In this document: piece after piece, positions 27,381-37,700 of the stretch | How the letters are laid out: every line of letters starts with the position of its first letter | Numbering within the stretch: the stretch's first letter is position 1 | Assembly: GCA_964554215.1 (NCBI GenBank) | Contig: CAZKND010000001.1 | Coordinates: 1 to 64,000, forward strand | Length of the DNA: 64,000 bases | Direction: 5' to 3' | Origin: CAYLJV01 sp964554215 | GTDB taxonomy: Archaea; Hadarchaeota; Hadarchaeia; Hadarchaeales; JAGGTB01 | Notes under the pieces: model-generated | What the model was told of the DNA's origin: nothing | The model's input: the letters and a program-made list of their open reading frames with translations, nothing else | Databases searched by the model: none | Program-made: the position numbers and the translations under genes

Positions 27381-27471
27381 CGATGAGTGTTTAAACCCAA
27401 TTTGATAAAAAAGATACGGTTCGCATTAGGAAATCATGACCCTAATTATTACCTAACAGGAGAACTAAATA

Positions 27472-27894
27472 TTGAAACAATACATGGATATAGAAAAATC
27501 ATTTCTGACGGAAAAACAAATCGAAGTACTGAAGCTACGAGCAAGGGGAAAGACCCAAGCTGAGATAGCTAGAGAACTTCAAACATCCAGATCAAACATC
27601 CACTCTATCGAAAAAAGAGCTAAAGAAAATATAGAAAAAGCAGAAAACACATTGAAGATTTCCAAGAAGATAAAATCACCAGTAATGGTGAAAATCAAAA
27701 TTAATGAAGACATTATGGAAGGGTCAAAAAAGCTCCTTTCAAAAGCCGACGAAAAAGAAATACATGTTTCTTCAGACATGCCAGAACTGATCTCTAAAAT
27801 TAGAAACGAAGCAGAAGGCAAACTGGAAGGTAGAAGAGCCATCAAAGAAATCGAACTATACTTATCTCCAAACGGCAAAGTACTAGTTTCGTAA
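27472..27894 (+). CDS. Tfx family DNA-binding regulator
   Basis: A 140-residue protein with N-terminal helix-turn-helix FLTEKQIEVLKLRARGKTQ then AEIARELQTSRSNIHSIEKRA (about residues 11-50), followed by an acidic alpha/beta C-terminal domain ending ELYLSPNGKVLVS, as in Tfx of Methanothermobacter, which binds the fmd promoter there. I place the start at TTG 27472 because AGGAGA lies nine bases upstream; the in-frame ATG at 27484 is too far. No molybdenum or methanogenesis genes are near, so the target here is unknown. Divergent from map. Confidence 0.88.
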   Translation: MKQYMDIEKSFLTEKQIEVLKLRARGKTQAEIARELQTSRSNIHSIEKRAKENIEKAENTLKISKKIKSPVMVKIKINEDIMEGSKKLLSKADEKEIHVSSDMPELISKIRNEAEGKLEGRRAIKEIELYLSPNGKVLVS

Positions 27895-27895
27895 A

Positions 27896-30325
27896 TCAGT
27901 TCCCGAAAGAACTCAAAGAAGTCTGCCTAGTATCCTCATATCTCAACTCTTCTTCCGAATAACCCAAAACCTCCATCACCCTCATAACCGCAGGTAAAAT
28001 CTGATTCTCAATATAGTAGTCCGGGTCGTATTCTCTATCCCCAAAAAGAGAGACAGGTATAGACTTATCACCCACATTACCTGAGCCTTTCTCCACAATA
28101 TACCTAATAGTCATCTCAGGCTCAATCTCTTCACCGGCATCACGTAACCTCTTAGCCGCAACCACATGAGGGCCCTCAGATTCATACTCCTCTATAGGCT
28201 TTTTCAAACGAGTGTGGATCACCAACCTCTCCGGGTCCACATCTCCTTTCTCAACCTTCTTAGTCACCTCTTGAACTATCTCAGCAGCCTTTTCTGGAGA
28301 ACCCTCATCTAATACAGCTTTCAGCACCCTTTCTTGAGTATCTTTCGCGAGCTCGGCCCAGTCTCGTCTGACGAACTCGAGGCCCTTAACCTCCATCTTA
28401 CCATCTTCGTCGACCATAGCGTATCTTTTCTTAGAAACAAAGACCCCACGCTTGTAGAAACCTTCAAACTCCAGCTCCATTATGCCCGGCATGTCATCAT
28501 TGATCTTTTTCAAGAAGTCTTGGACTTGACCCTCGTCCTTATCTCCCACCTTACACAACAAACTGTCCGTATCACCATACACCACATCGAAACCGTCCTC
28601 TTCCGCCTGTTCTATGGTTTCCTTTATATAGTGGCGGCCGAAACTAGTGACACTTTCCGCACACTCCTTAGAATACCACCTGGCTCGAGAATAACCCAAC
28701 ATGCCGTAAAAAGAGTTCGCTATTATCTTCAAAGCCCACTGCCTATTGTTTATAGATTGATAATCTCCACTATCCTCATCCATATCCGCCATTTCTTCCT
28801 TCAAATCTGCTCTTTCACTTATTATCGACCTCAAGGCTTCAGGGATAAAACCGGTCTTGTTCTGACAGAACTCGTAATCCAGATTGGGTGCCTGAACAGC
28901 ATCTTCCGAATCGCAACAATCACAGTCTATAGTCGCGGGATCTATGTTATGGGTGACAATTATGGTAGGATATAGAGAACGAAAATCGAAGACAGCTAAA
29001 TCCTCATGCAATCCTGTATCCGGTTCCTTAACATATCCTCCAACGTAACTATTCCCTCTCCTACGCTTGTATTCATCACCTATAGGACGGGCCGGAACAA
29101 GTTCTCCATCTTCGTGGGCCCTGAAAACCAACAACCATTCCACTAACTGTCCTGGAGTCATCCGGCTGACATCGAACAGAGACTGTTTAACAGTCCTACT
29201 TAGTTCAGAAACAAGTGGGAATATTTCCATCCCTATGTCTAAGGAAGCTTGAGAATCCGACAAAGAATACTTTAGTAATTTCCTACCTTTCTCACCTTCC
29301 TCATCCCATGCCAAAGAAATATCGTCTTTCTTTATATCGGGTTTCGTTTTATCCAACATGTGTTCGTAAACATTTTCAAGATCATAATCTATCAGACGAA
29401 TTGCACCTATCCTTGAGAGAAAATCAACCATAGCATAAACATCTATATGGGGACGTCCCGGAACTCGAGTTACGGTCTCAAACCTTCTCCTTCTCGAAGA
29501 TATCTCCCCGCCATTGCGGCCTAAGGTTAGCTTCACGCCCAACTCTTCGGCCCTATCTTCCAAATAAGGAAAATCAAAAAGGTCCGTATTGTACCCTGTT
29601 ATAACGTCAAAATTCTGATCCTCCACGATTTGCACAAATCTTTCTAAAAGTTTCCTCTCGTCTCTAACTACCTCTACAAAATCTTCATCAGAATCGAAAT
29701 CTTTCCATGTCAAAACTTTTTCATAACCCTGATTGCTCACTATGCTTAACATTATCACAGGGTCTTCTTCCGATCTAGGTTCACCTTCAGGATTGTAGGC
29801 TTCGATATCGAAACTCATAATGTTTAAGTCTTCATCGACTTTTTCTACAGATTCCGGAGGTTTTGTAGCAATGAGTTTCCGGTCATCTTCATCACCCTTA
29901 AACTCCCCTTCGACCTCTACCCCACTCATAGAAGTCAAACCATGGTCGATAAGATATCTTCGAGCCGGAGGTATGTCATGTTCAAACACATCCTCGACAT
30001 CAGGACGATTCCAAATCTCCTTTCTCAGAGGTGTGATATGTAGAGGATTATTCACAGTGATTTTAACTACTTCTTCCAACTCTCCTAAATGCTTCTTCTC
30101 AACAACTTCAGTAGAACGGGGTTTAACATCCTCACCCCTCCAATCACCTTCAACATCTTCCAAAGATTCCGCTAATTCATGAGGATTCTGAGAAGAAGCG
30201 AAAAAATAATGACGAAAATTAGGATCTAAAACGGTGAAAATTTCCCCCTCACTCTTTATAAATAGCCTCATACAAGGGGGGCTTCTATATTTCAAATAAT
30301 CACTATCTAGTAGTAACCCACGCAT
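27896..30325 (-). CDS. polB: family B DNA polymerase
   Basis: About 809 residues. The 3'-5' exonuclease has SFDIEAYNPEG (Exo I) and ITGYNTDLFDFPYL (Exo II). The polymerase has FDFRSLYPTIIVTHN (motif A), KIIANSFYGMLGY (motif B) and YGDTDSL (motif C). The C-terminus QTSLSSFGN resembles a PCNA-binding PIP box. I start at ATG 30325 (MRGLLLDSDYLKYR), which matches the family N-terminus; a TTG 16 codons upstream would overlap the divergent sppA leader. The tfx stop is only one base from its stop. Replicative or repair polymerase. Confidence 0.95.
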   Translation of the reverse strand: MRGLLLDSDYLKYRSPPCMRLFIKSEGEIFTVLDPNFRHYFFASSQNPHELAESLEDVEGDWRGEDVKPRSTEVVEKKHLGELEEVVKITVNNPLHITPLRKEIWNRPDVEDVFEHDIPPARRYLIDHGLTSMSGVEVEGEFKGDEDDRKLIATKPPESVEKVDEDLNIMSFDIEAYNPEGEPRSEEDPVIMLSIVSNQGYEKVLTWKDFDSDEDFVEVVRDERKLLERFVQIVEDQNFDVITGYNTDLFDFPYLEDRAEELGVKLTLGRNGGEISSRRRRFETVTRVPGRPHIDVYAMVDFLSRIGAIRLIDYDLENVYEHMLDKTKPDIKKDDISLAWDEEGEKGRKLLKYSLSDSQASLDIGMEIFPLVSELSRTVKQSLFDVSRMTPGQLVEWLLVFRAHEDGELVPARPIGDEYKRRRGNSYVGGYVKEPDTGLHEDLAVFDFRSLYPTIIVTHNIDPATIDCDCCDSEDAVQAPNLDYEFCQNKTGFIPEALRSIISERADLKEEMADMDEDSGDYQSINNRQWALKIIANSFYGMLGYSRARWYSKECAESVTSFGRHYIKETIEQAEEDGFDVVYGDTDSLLCKVGDKDEGQVQDFLKKINDDMPGIMELEFEGFYKRGVFVSKKRYAMVDEDGKMEVKGLEFVRRDWAELAKDTQERVLKAVLDEGSPEKAAEIVQEVTKKVEKGDVDPERLVIHTRLKKPIEEYESEGPHVVAAKRLRDAGEEIEPEMTIRYIVEKGSGNVGDKSIPVSLFGDREYDPDYYIENQILPAVMRVMEVLGYSEEELRYEDTRQTSLSSFGN

Positions 30326-30415
30326 TTTGCCAACCAAGTAAATATCAGAGGGATGCAAGTTAAAATCTTTCAAATTTGCAAAATTATTTACCTATTCATA
30401 AGGAGAATTAAAAAC

Positions 30416-31186
30416 ATGGTCACTGAAGAAAACAAGATTAAAGCAAAGGAAATTGCAGCATTCATAATCCCAATCTTATTAATAGCCGGTGTAGGAGGAG
30501 CTGTCACCTATCAAAGAATGAGAGATAAACCCCAAATCGGCGTAATAAATGTCGCCGGGCCAATTAATGGATTTGAATATGCCAATCTAATCAACGAAGC
30601 ACGAGAAGACCCTCAAATTAAAGCTGTGGTTTTAAGAATAAACAGTCCAGGAGGCGGAGTATATAGCAGCTTCCAAACAGAAGAGGCAATAAGAAAATTT
30701 TCAGAAGAGAAACCTATAATAACTAGACTTGAGGAATATGCTGCTTCAGGCGCCTATATAATCGCATCAGCTTCAGACAAGATCTATGCACATGAATATA
30801 CCACAACAGGCGGCCTCGGAGTAAGAGCAGAGTGGATCAGTTACAAGGACTATTACGAAAATTTAGGCATTCATATTTATCGATGGGAATCAAGAGATCA
30901 AAAAACACTTTTTGACCCGCTAAGTAAGCCGACCGAGAACGACAAAGAATACATACAAAATCTAATTGAACAACTAGACAACGAACTCTACAGAAGAATA
31001 GAATGGAACAGACCAGAAGCAAAACTTGAAGATAACGACATCCAAAATGGACTAACTATTAGAGGATACGAAGCCCTCGAATTAAATCTAATCGACAATT
31101 ACGTAAGCCAAAAAGACTCTATAGAATCTGCAAGAAAAGCAGCAGGTTTAGAAGAAGACGAATACGAAGTAGTAAACCTTAATTAA
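30416..31186 (+). CDS. sppA: SppA-type signal peptide peptidase (S49 serine protease)
   Basis: A 256-residue membrane-anchored protease. One N-terminal transmembrane helix (about residues 14-33, AAFIIPILLIAGVGGAV) precedes the ClpP-fold domain with INSPGGGV (about 83), the catalytic serine in YAASGAYIIASA and a candidate general-base lysine in RDQKTLFDP. Family knowledge: it degrades released signal peptides at the membrane. ATG 30416 has AGGAGA at nine bases; the frame is open further upstream but lacks a start signal. Ends 4 bp from the convergent rfcS stop. Confidence 0.9.
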   Translation: MVTEENKIKAKEIAAFIIPILLIAGVGGAVTYQRMRDKPQIGVINVAGPINGFEYANLINEAREDPQIKAVVLRINSPGGGVYSSFQTEEAIRKFSEEKPIITRLEEYAASGAYIIASASDKIYAHEYTTTGGLGVRAEWISYKDYYENLGIHIYRWESRDQKTLFDPLSKPTENDKEYIQNLIEQLDNELYRRIEWNRPEAKLEDNDIQNGLTIRGYEALELNLIDNYVSQKDSIESARKAAGLEEDEYEVVNLN

Positions 31187-31190
31187 TAAT

Positions 31191-32162
31191 TTAAGAATTC
31201 AATCTCTTTCCCAATCTAGCGAAATGAGCCAAAGCTGCCTCTAGTTGTATCCTCTCATTAGCACCTTCAACCATTCGAAAATCGTACTCACCTATTTTGT
31301 CTACTAACTTAACTTTCATAGCATCCGGAATGTCTAAATCATAAATCTCTCTATGAATCTGTTGCAAAATATCATCACCTGCCAAACCTTGATTTATAGT
31401 CAAATCTCTGAGTTTTTTCCGAGCTTCTTCAAACTCTCCATCGAAAGCAACTTTTATCATATCTTTAACTTCTCCCGGACTAGCCGTTGCACTCACTTGA
31501 TAGACAATATCTTTCGTAATCTCCTCCCCTAATGCTGAAGCTGCTTGGAGAATATTTATTGCTCTTCTCATATCTCCTTCGGAAGCATAAATTATTGCCT
31601 CTATACCACCATCAGTCAAATTCAGATCCTCCTCTTCGCTTATACCCTTCAAAACTTCTCTAATTCCATCTTCAGAAAGTCTTTTGAAACGGAAGACCGC
31701 ACACCTCGACTGTATAGGTTCTATAATCTTACTTGAATAATTGCAAGCTAGAACAAATCTACAAGTATCGGAATACATCTCCATGGTCCTTCTAAGAGCA
31801 TGTTGGGCTTCAGAAGTCAAAGCGTCAGCCTCGTCCAGATATATAATCTTGTATGAGGCATCGCCTACCGGTCTAGTTCTGGCGTAGTCCTTCACTCTAT
31901 TTCTAATGGTGTCTATACCTCTCTCGTCCGAAGCATTGAGTTCAAGAAAGTTTTGATTCCACTGATCTCCGAAAAGTTCTTTGGCAATAGCCAGAGCAGC
32001 TGTCGTCTTTCCATTTCCGGGAGGGCCAGCAAAAAGCAAGTGGGGAAGTGAATCCTTTTCTACAAATTTCTGAAGACGTTCCGTTATTTCTTCCTGACCC
32101 ACGATTTCTTCAAGGCTTTGTGGACGATATTTTTCCACCCATACACTATGTTGATCGGTCAA
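31191..32162 (-). CDS. rfcS: replication factor C small subunit
   Basis: A 323-residue AAA+ clamp-loader subunit with FAGPPGNGKTTAALAIA (Walker A, about residue 44), YLDEADALT (Walker B, about 108), the SRC arginine-finger motif in IQSRCAVFRF (about 149) and a C-terminal helical collar. It loads PCNA with RfcL, encoded at 59444. The start is a TTG preceded by GGTGG. No intein is present, although RfcS is a common intein host. Confidence 0.96.
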   Translation of the reverse strand: MTDQHSVWVEKYRPQSLEEIVGQEEITERLQKFVEKDSLPHLLFAGPPGNGKTTAALAIAKELFGDQWNQNFLELNASDERGIDTIRNRVKDYARTRPVGDASYKIIYLDEADALTSEAQHALRRTMEMYSDTCRFVLACNYSSKIIEPIQSRCAVFRFKRLSEDGIREVLKGISEEEDLNLTDGGIEAIIYASEGDMRRAINILQAASALGEEITKDIVYQVSATASPGEVKDMIKVAFDGEFEEARKKLRDLTINQGLAGDDILQQIHREIYDLDIPDAMKVKLVDKIGEYDFRMVEGANERIQLEAALAHFARLGKRLNS

Positions 32163-32423
32163 GTTTCCACCACTTTCTATTTTTTTGATTGGGTTGTTAT
32201 GTTTTTAGTCTTTAGATTTTCCAAACTTCACAACAGAGATTTTCCAGACAATGAGAAAACTTCAAACACTGATAGAATATTTTAAATCCCTCATTTTAGC
32301 TATTGAAAACTTAATAAAACTCCATAATTCAAGAATCACTCTGAAAGTAAACAATAGCTACAATCAAGTGAAATCCTTACAAAACATGTTTAAAGAAAAA
32401 ACACAGAGTATAATTGGTCAAAA

Positions 32424-33239
32424 ATGTCTCAGTTTTTAATCGGTCTGATTGTTCTGATAGTAATTCTTTTGTTAGCCATAATACCTCAATCGGTGAACAT
32501 GGTCGAAGAGTACAAACGAGTAGCCCACTTTAGATTCGGAAGATTTATCGGGATAAAAGGTCCGGGTATAGTGCTGATAATTCCTTTCGTGGACTCTTTA
32601 CAGTGGAAAGATCTTCGAGTTAGAGATATGGACGTTTCCAAGCAGAACGTAATAACCAAGGACAACGTTAGCGCGAACGTGGACGCCGTAGCATATATGA
32701 AAGTTTTCGATCCGGAAAAAGCAACTCTCGAAGTGGAGAACCACTACAGAGCCACAAGTCGACTCGCACAAACAACCCTTAGAGACGTACTGGGTAAAGT
32801 AGAACTCGACGAACTTCTGAGCAGAAGAGAAGAGTTAGCGGAGGATATAAGGCAGATAATAGACGAGGAGACAGACCCTTGGGGTGTCAAAGTGACGAAC
32901 GTCACAATAAGAAATGTAAACTTACCTAAAGATATGGTGAGAGCCATAGCCAGCCAGGCTGAAGCAGAAAGAAATCGCAGAGCTCGAGTGAAAAAAGCCC
33001 AAGGAGAAGAAGAAGCTGCAGAGAGAATGGCAGATGCAGCTGAAAAATACGGAGAGAGCAAAGAAGCAATGCGTCTAAGAGAGCTACAAACACTCGTAGA
33101 GATAGCCACAGAGAGAAATCTGATAGTAGTCACACCTTCTCAGATGGGATCCGATATCGGTGAGATCACAGGTATTTCGGCCGCCCTGAACAACTCCGAG
33201 GACTTAGATCTAGAGGAAATAGAAGAAGAAAAAGATTAG
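32424..33239 (+). CDS. stomatin/SPFH (Band 7) membrane protein
   Basis: A 271-residue protein with one N-terminal membrane segment (about residues 4-24), the SPFH core with RVAHFRFGRFIGIKGPGI and DVSKQNVITKDNVSANVDAV, and a C-terminal coiled coil rich in Ala, Glu and Arg, ending in acidic residues. Family knowledge: archaeal stomatins form oligomers at the membrane and are substrates of the NfeD-type protease. That protease gene lies tail to tail with a 4-bp overlap, rather than in the same operon as in Pyrococcus. The 260 bp upstream hold no gene I can support. Confidence 0.92.
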   Translation: MSQFLIGLIVLIVILLLAIIPQSVNMVEEYKRVAHFRFGRFIGIKGPGIVLIIPFVDSLQWKDLRVRDMDVSKQNVITKDNVSANVDAVAYMKVFDPEKATLEVENHYRATSRLAQTTLRDVLGKVELDELLSRREELAEDIRQIIDEETDPWGVKVTNVTIRNVNLPKDMVRAIASQAEAERNRRARVKKAQGEEEAAERMADAAEKYGESKEAMRLRELQTLVEIATERNLIVVTPSQMGSDIGEITGISAALNNSEDLDLEEIEEEKD

Positions 33240-34495
33240 TCTTCTGAAAGCGTGCTCACAAGAAGAGTAGTTTGGCCGTTTTTCTCGATGATGTCTTCGA
33301 CAATCACTTCTTCTCCCTTCTCTATTTTTTCCTCCGAAAAAGCAGACCATCTCTCACCTTTTACTCGAACAACGCCATCTGGATCAATTTCCTTAACAAC
33401 TGCCCCTTTTGCATCTATGAAGGTCTCCATACCGGTCGCCGGTTCTTTCTTCATAGAACCTCGAACTGCCTTAATGAGAAGGAGGACAATCACTACCAGA
33501 ACTGCCGTGCCACCCCATAAAACACCTCTCGGGACACTCATCCAAGGCTCTCCACCAGGACCAATGATAAAAAGTCCCAAAATGATGGAAGTGATTCCAC
33601 CTATTCCAAAAATTCCAAATCCCGGCTCATATATTTCAGCCGCAATTAAAACAGCGCCTAAAGAAGTCAGAGCTAATCCCAATAGGCTTATCTCCAAAAT
33701 CTGCAATCCGAAAAATCCCAATAATAAAAATATAGCTCCCACCACCCCAGGCCCTCCAACTCCACCTGTCGTTATCTCAGTCGCTACACCCAACAAACCA
33801 AGCAAGAACAATATGCTAGCTAACTGAGGATTGCTTAAAATACCAAGGAATTTGCTCGTAAAATCTACACTCAAAGTATCATAACTGGCTCCACTCATCC
33901 CCAAATAATTTTCAATATCTTCCCTATCATCTGTAACCAAGTCCACCATATTCTCTTTTTTCGCATTCTCAGAGCCATACGTCTGATTGTTCTCCACAAA
34001 CATTTTTGCCTTCTCTTTGGGACGGTTCTGATTTTCTGCAATTTGTCCCATCCACTCAGACATCGCATTTACCAATTTCTCTTCCTTAGGCCTCGGTTCT
34101 GCCGCCCCTATTGTCGAATTTGGATACATAACGGCCACGTCAGAAGCCATCAAAATGAATGTGCCGGCCGAATAGGCATAAGCTCCTTCCGGTTTCACCC
34201 AGGTAACAACAGGCACTTCCGATCCAAGAATCTGGTCAACTATATCTTTTGTAGGCGCTATCAAACCACCTGGAGTATCAAGCTCAATTATCAATGGAGT
34301 TCCGTTCTTTTCAGAAATTTTTATCGCTCTTTCCAAATGATTAGCAGTCCCTGCATCTATTTCACCTTCAACTCGTGTTATGTGAATATCGGTTCCTGGA
34401 GAACCTTGGCTTTTAGGAGTCACTAGTCCGAAAAGAAGAAAAACTAAGATTCCGAGGCATATCAAAGAATAAACATAACTTTTCTGGGACATCAT
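33236..34495 (-). CDS. NfeD-type membrane serine protease (stomatin operon partner)
   Basis: About 419 residues. A signal or anchor helix (about residues 7-25) leads into a ClpP-class protease with IIELDTPGGL, catalytic serine in AYAYSAGTFI and probable lysine in EPRPKEEKLV. Four or five transmembrane helices follow (GILSNPQLASILFLLGLLG onward), then a soluble C-terminal NfeD OB-fold (AKGAVVKEIDPDGVVRVKG). Homologues cleave stomatin C-termini. The start ATG at 34495 gives a good signal sequence; an upstream ATG at 34528 is in frame. Confidence 0.92.
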   Translation of the reverse strand: MMSQKSYVYSLICLGILVFLLFGLVTPKSQGSPGTDIHITRVEGEIDAGTANHLERAIKISEKNGTPLIIELDTPGGLIAPTKDIVDQILGSEVPVVTWVKPEGAYAYSAGTFILMASDVAVMYPNSTIGAAEPRPKEEKLVNAMSEWMGQIAENQNRPKEKAKMFVENNQTYGSENAKKENMVDLVTDDREDIENYLGMSGASYDTLSVDFTSKFLGILSNPQLASILFLLGLLGVATEITTGGVGGPGVVGAIFLLLGFFGLQILEISLLGLALTSLGAVLIAAEIYEPGFGIFGIGGITSIILGLFIIGPGGEPWMSVPRGVLWGGTAVLVVIVLLLIKAVRGSMKKEPATGMETFIDAKGAVVKEIDPDGVVRVKGERWSAFSEEKIEKGEEVIVEDIIEKNGQTTLLVSTLSED

Positions 34496-34722
34496 TTCAT
34501 TTTTCCCTAACATAAGATAAAAATTCATTCAATACCTGATGAAAACCAAATAATCTGGAAATAGAGAATCAATTATCTAAGCTAACACGAAAAAATCACC
34601 GAAAAAAGATAATAATAAATTATCTAGAGCTCCAGGTAAAGTTTGAAATAAGATGTAATACCCCTTACTAATGTCCTTAAATTATAAAGGCTCATAATTT
34701 AACCGTTAGTTCGGTGGATAAT

Positions 34723-37700
34723 ATGATTCAAGAAGCTCCTAAAAATTACGAAGCTCCGGAAAAAGAAGAAGAGATTCAGGAATGGTGGGATTCGGAGGGT
34801 ATTTTCGAAAAGGTAAAAGAAGATCATGAAAATGACCCTGACTGGTACTTCCTGGATGGACCACCCTATGCAAGTGGAAGAATACATCTAGGCACAGCTT
34901 GGAACAAATTAATCAAGGACACAGTTTTGCGTTTTCAGACAATGAAAGGCTATGATGTGAGGAGACAACCAGGATGGGATACTCATGGACTACCAATCGA
35001 GGTAAAGGTGGAGGAAGAACTAGGTGTAAATTCCAAAAAAGATATCGAGGAAGAATATGGAATAGACAATTTCATCGACGAGTGCAAAAAGTGGGCAACT
35101 GAACACATCGACATGATGAGCGAACAGTTTCAACGATTAGGTATCTGGATGGATTGGGACGAACCTTACGTTACTTATGAAAATGACTACCTAGAATCAG
35201 CTTGGTGGACTCTGAAAAAAGCTGCAGAAAAGGATTTGATGGAGCAAAGACTCCAAGTCATACAATGGTGCCCCCGTTGCGAAACAGCTCTAGCAGAACA
35301 CGAAGTTCGTGGCGAATATAAACAGGTTAAAGACCCCTCTATGTATGCTCGATTCAAACTCACTTATTCCTCAGATGAATACTTACTTGTTTGGACTACC
35401 ACCCCCTGGACAATTCCAGCGAATATGGCCGTAACAGTTGATCCCGATCTCTATTATGCGAAAATCGAGATTGATGGAGATATTTACATAATGGCTGAGG
35501 CTCTCGTTTCTGACGTGATGAACAAACTTGGCGTCTATGATTACAAGCGGGTGGGACTTGTAAAAGGTGAAGAGTTGGAAGGTCTGAGATATGAACATCC
35601 TCTACTGGATGAAGTTCCCAAACAAAATGAGTATAAAAATCATCACAAGGTCATCACTGGAGAGCATGTTACAATTGAAGATGGTACAGGTTGTGTCCAT
35701 ACTGCCCCTGGTCATGGTGTAGAGGACTTTGAAATCGGGCAGGAATATGATTTGCCTGTATTCAGCCCGGTCGGAGGCGATGGAAAATTCACAGAGGAAG
35801 CTGGCAAATACGAAGGTATGGATGTAAAAGATGCTGATGAGGTAATCCTTGATGAATTGGAAGAAAAAGATATCCTCATGAAAAGAGGTGTAATCCGACA
35901 CTCTTATCCTCACTGTTGGCGTTGTGATTCTCCACTCATATTCCGAGCTACAGATCAATTGTTCCTAGACATAAGCGAATTGAAACCTAAAATCATAGCA
36001 GAAAACACTGAAAAAGTCAAATGGACCCCAGAATGGGCTGAAGATAGATACAACGATGGAGTTGAATCAGTTGGAGATTGGTGTATTTCTAGACAAAGGT
36101 ATTGGGGTATACCGATTCCGATTTGGGAATGTGAAAATTGTGAAAACTCCGAGATGATTGGAAGTAGAGAAGAACTATTTGAAAAGTCCATATACGAACT
36201 CGATGAAGATATCGACCTGCATAGACCTGGAGTTGACGATGTAAAATTCAATTGTCCCAATTGTAGCGGTGAGATGTCACGAGTTGAAGATGTTTTAGAT
36301 GTCTGGTTCGACTCTGGAATCGCACCATGGGCAAGTCTAGGATTCCCTCAAGATGAAGAACTTTTAGACGAGATGTGGCCTGTGGACTTTGTCACCGAAG
36401 GTGAAGATCAAGTTACCAAATGGTTCTACAGTCAACAAGCAGCCTCAATGATTGCTTTCGACGATATACCTTACAGGGAAGCAGGTATGCATGGATTCAC
36501 TCTCGACGACGAAGGTAGAAAGATGTCCAAATCTCTCGGAAATGTCGTCGAACCTTCCGAAGTTGTTGAAGAATACGGAGCCGATGCTTTAAGATTCTAT
36601 ATGCTACATACAAGCCCGATTTGGGAAGACTTGAAGTTTAGCTGGGACGAGTTAGAAGTCGCTGAAAGATTAATGAACGTGCTCTGGAACAGTTTTGTCT
36701 TCGGAACCACTTACATGAGTCTAGACGATTTCGACCCGAAAGAGATGAATGAAGAAGAAATAGAAGAAAACCTACAAATAGAGGATAAATGGATACTTTC
36801 CAGAATCAATCAAACCATAGCCCAAGTATCAGAACACTTAGAAAACAGAAAGTTTCACAAAGCAACCAGAGCTTTAGAATCCTTCATCCTAGAAGACCTT
36901 AGCAGATGGTACATAAAACTGGTCAGAAAAAGGACCTGGATCGAAGAAGACGATCCTCGAAAGAAAGTTGCCTATCAAACTCTTTACCGCACATTCGACA
37001 AGCTTCTCAGAATAATATCCCCATTACTACCACACCTCTCAGAAGAAATGTATCAGAAAATGATAAGAGCCGGAGACGAAGAAATGCCGGAAAGTGTTCA
37101 TCAGCTTTCATGGCCTAAAACCAGAGAAGAAAGAATAGACGAACAACTGGAAGAAAAAATGGAAAGAAAGACAGAAGAAATTCATAAAACATCAAAAAGA
37201 AAACTGGAAGAAAACATGGAAAAAGTGAGAGATATAGTTGAAACCGGAGCCAAAGCCAGACAAAGAGCCGGGATAAAAGGTAGATGGCCGGTTCAAAAAG
37301 TGATTGTCAGTGCTGAATCTGAAGACACTAAAGAAGCAATTAACGAACTAGAAAGCATTCTTGTTGATCAGTTAAACTGTAAGGAATTGGAAGCTATGAC
37401 CGAGGAAGAGTTCCAAGAAGAAGTAGATTTGATTTGCGATGTCAATACTGAATCTCTAAAAGATCGTTTCGGAGATTTAGCCTACAAAATCGAGAGAATC
37501 ATCAAAGACATGGATTCAGACCAAGTGAAAAAACAAGGAGAATCTCAAGGGTTTATTGGACTTACTGTAGAAGGACAGAAAATCAAGGTTGGTCTAAATG
37601 AGCTCACCATGGATAAACTACCAGAAAACCTCACCAGTGCAGAATCCGAGTATGGAGAAGTAATAATCGACGAAAGTACTACACCCGAGCTAGAGGCTGA

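Noticed and set aside
27430..27457. imperfect inverted repeat TTAGGAAAT/ATTACCTAA before tfx
   Set aside because: Contains a mismatch and low complexity; not strong enough to call an operator.
27472..27894. Tfx as evidence of a methanogen
   Set aside because: Tfx-like proteins also occur outside methanogens, and no methanogenesis, molybdopterin or formylmethanofuran genes are present.
32251..32439. 62-codon open frame before the stomatin gene
   Set aside because: Lys/Asn-rich composition expected from random AT-rich DNA, no ribosome site, and overlap with the stomatin start.
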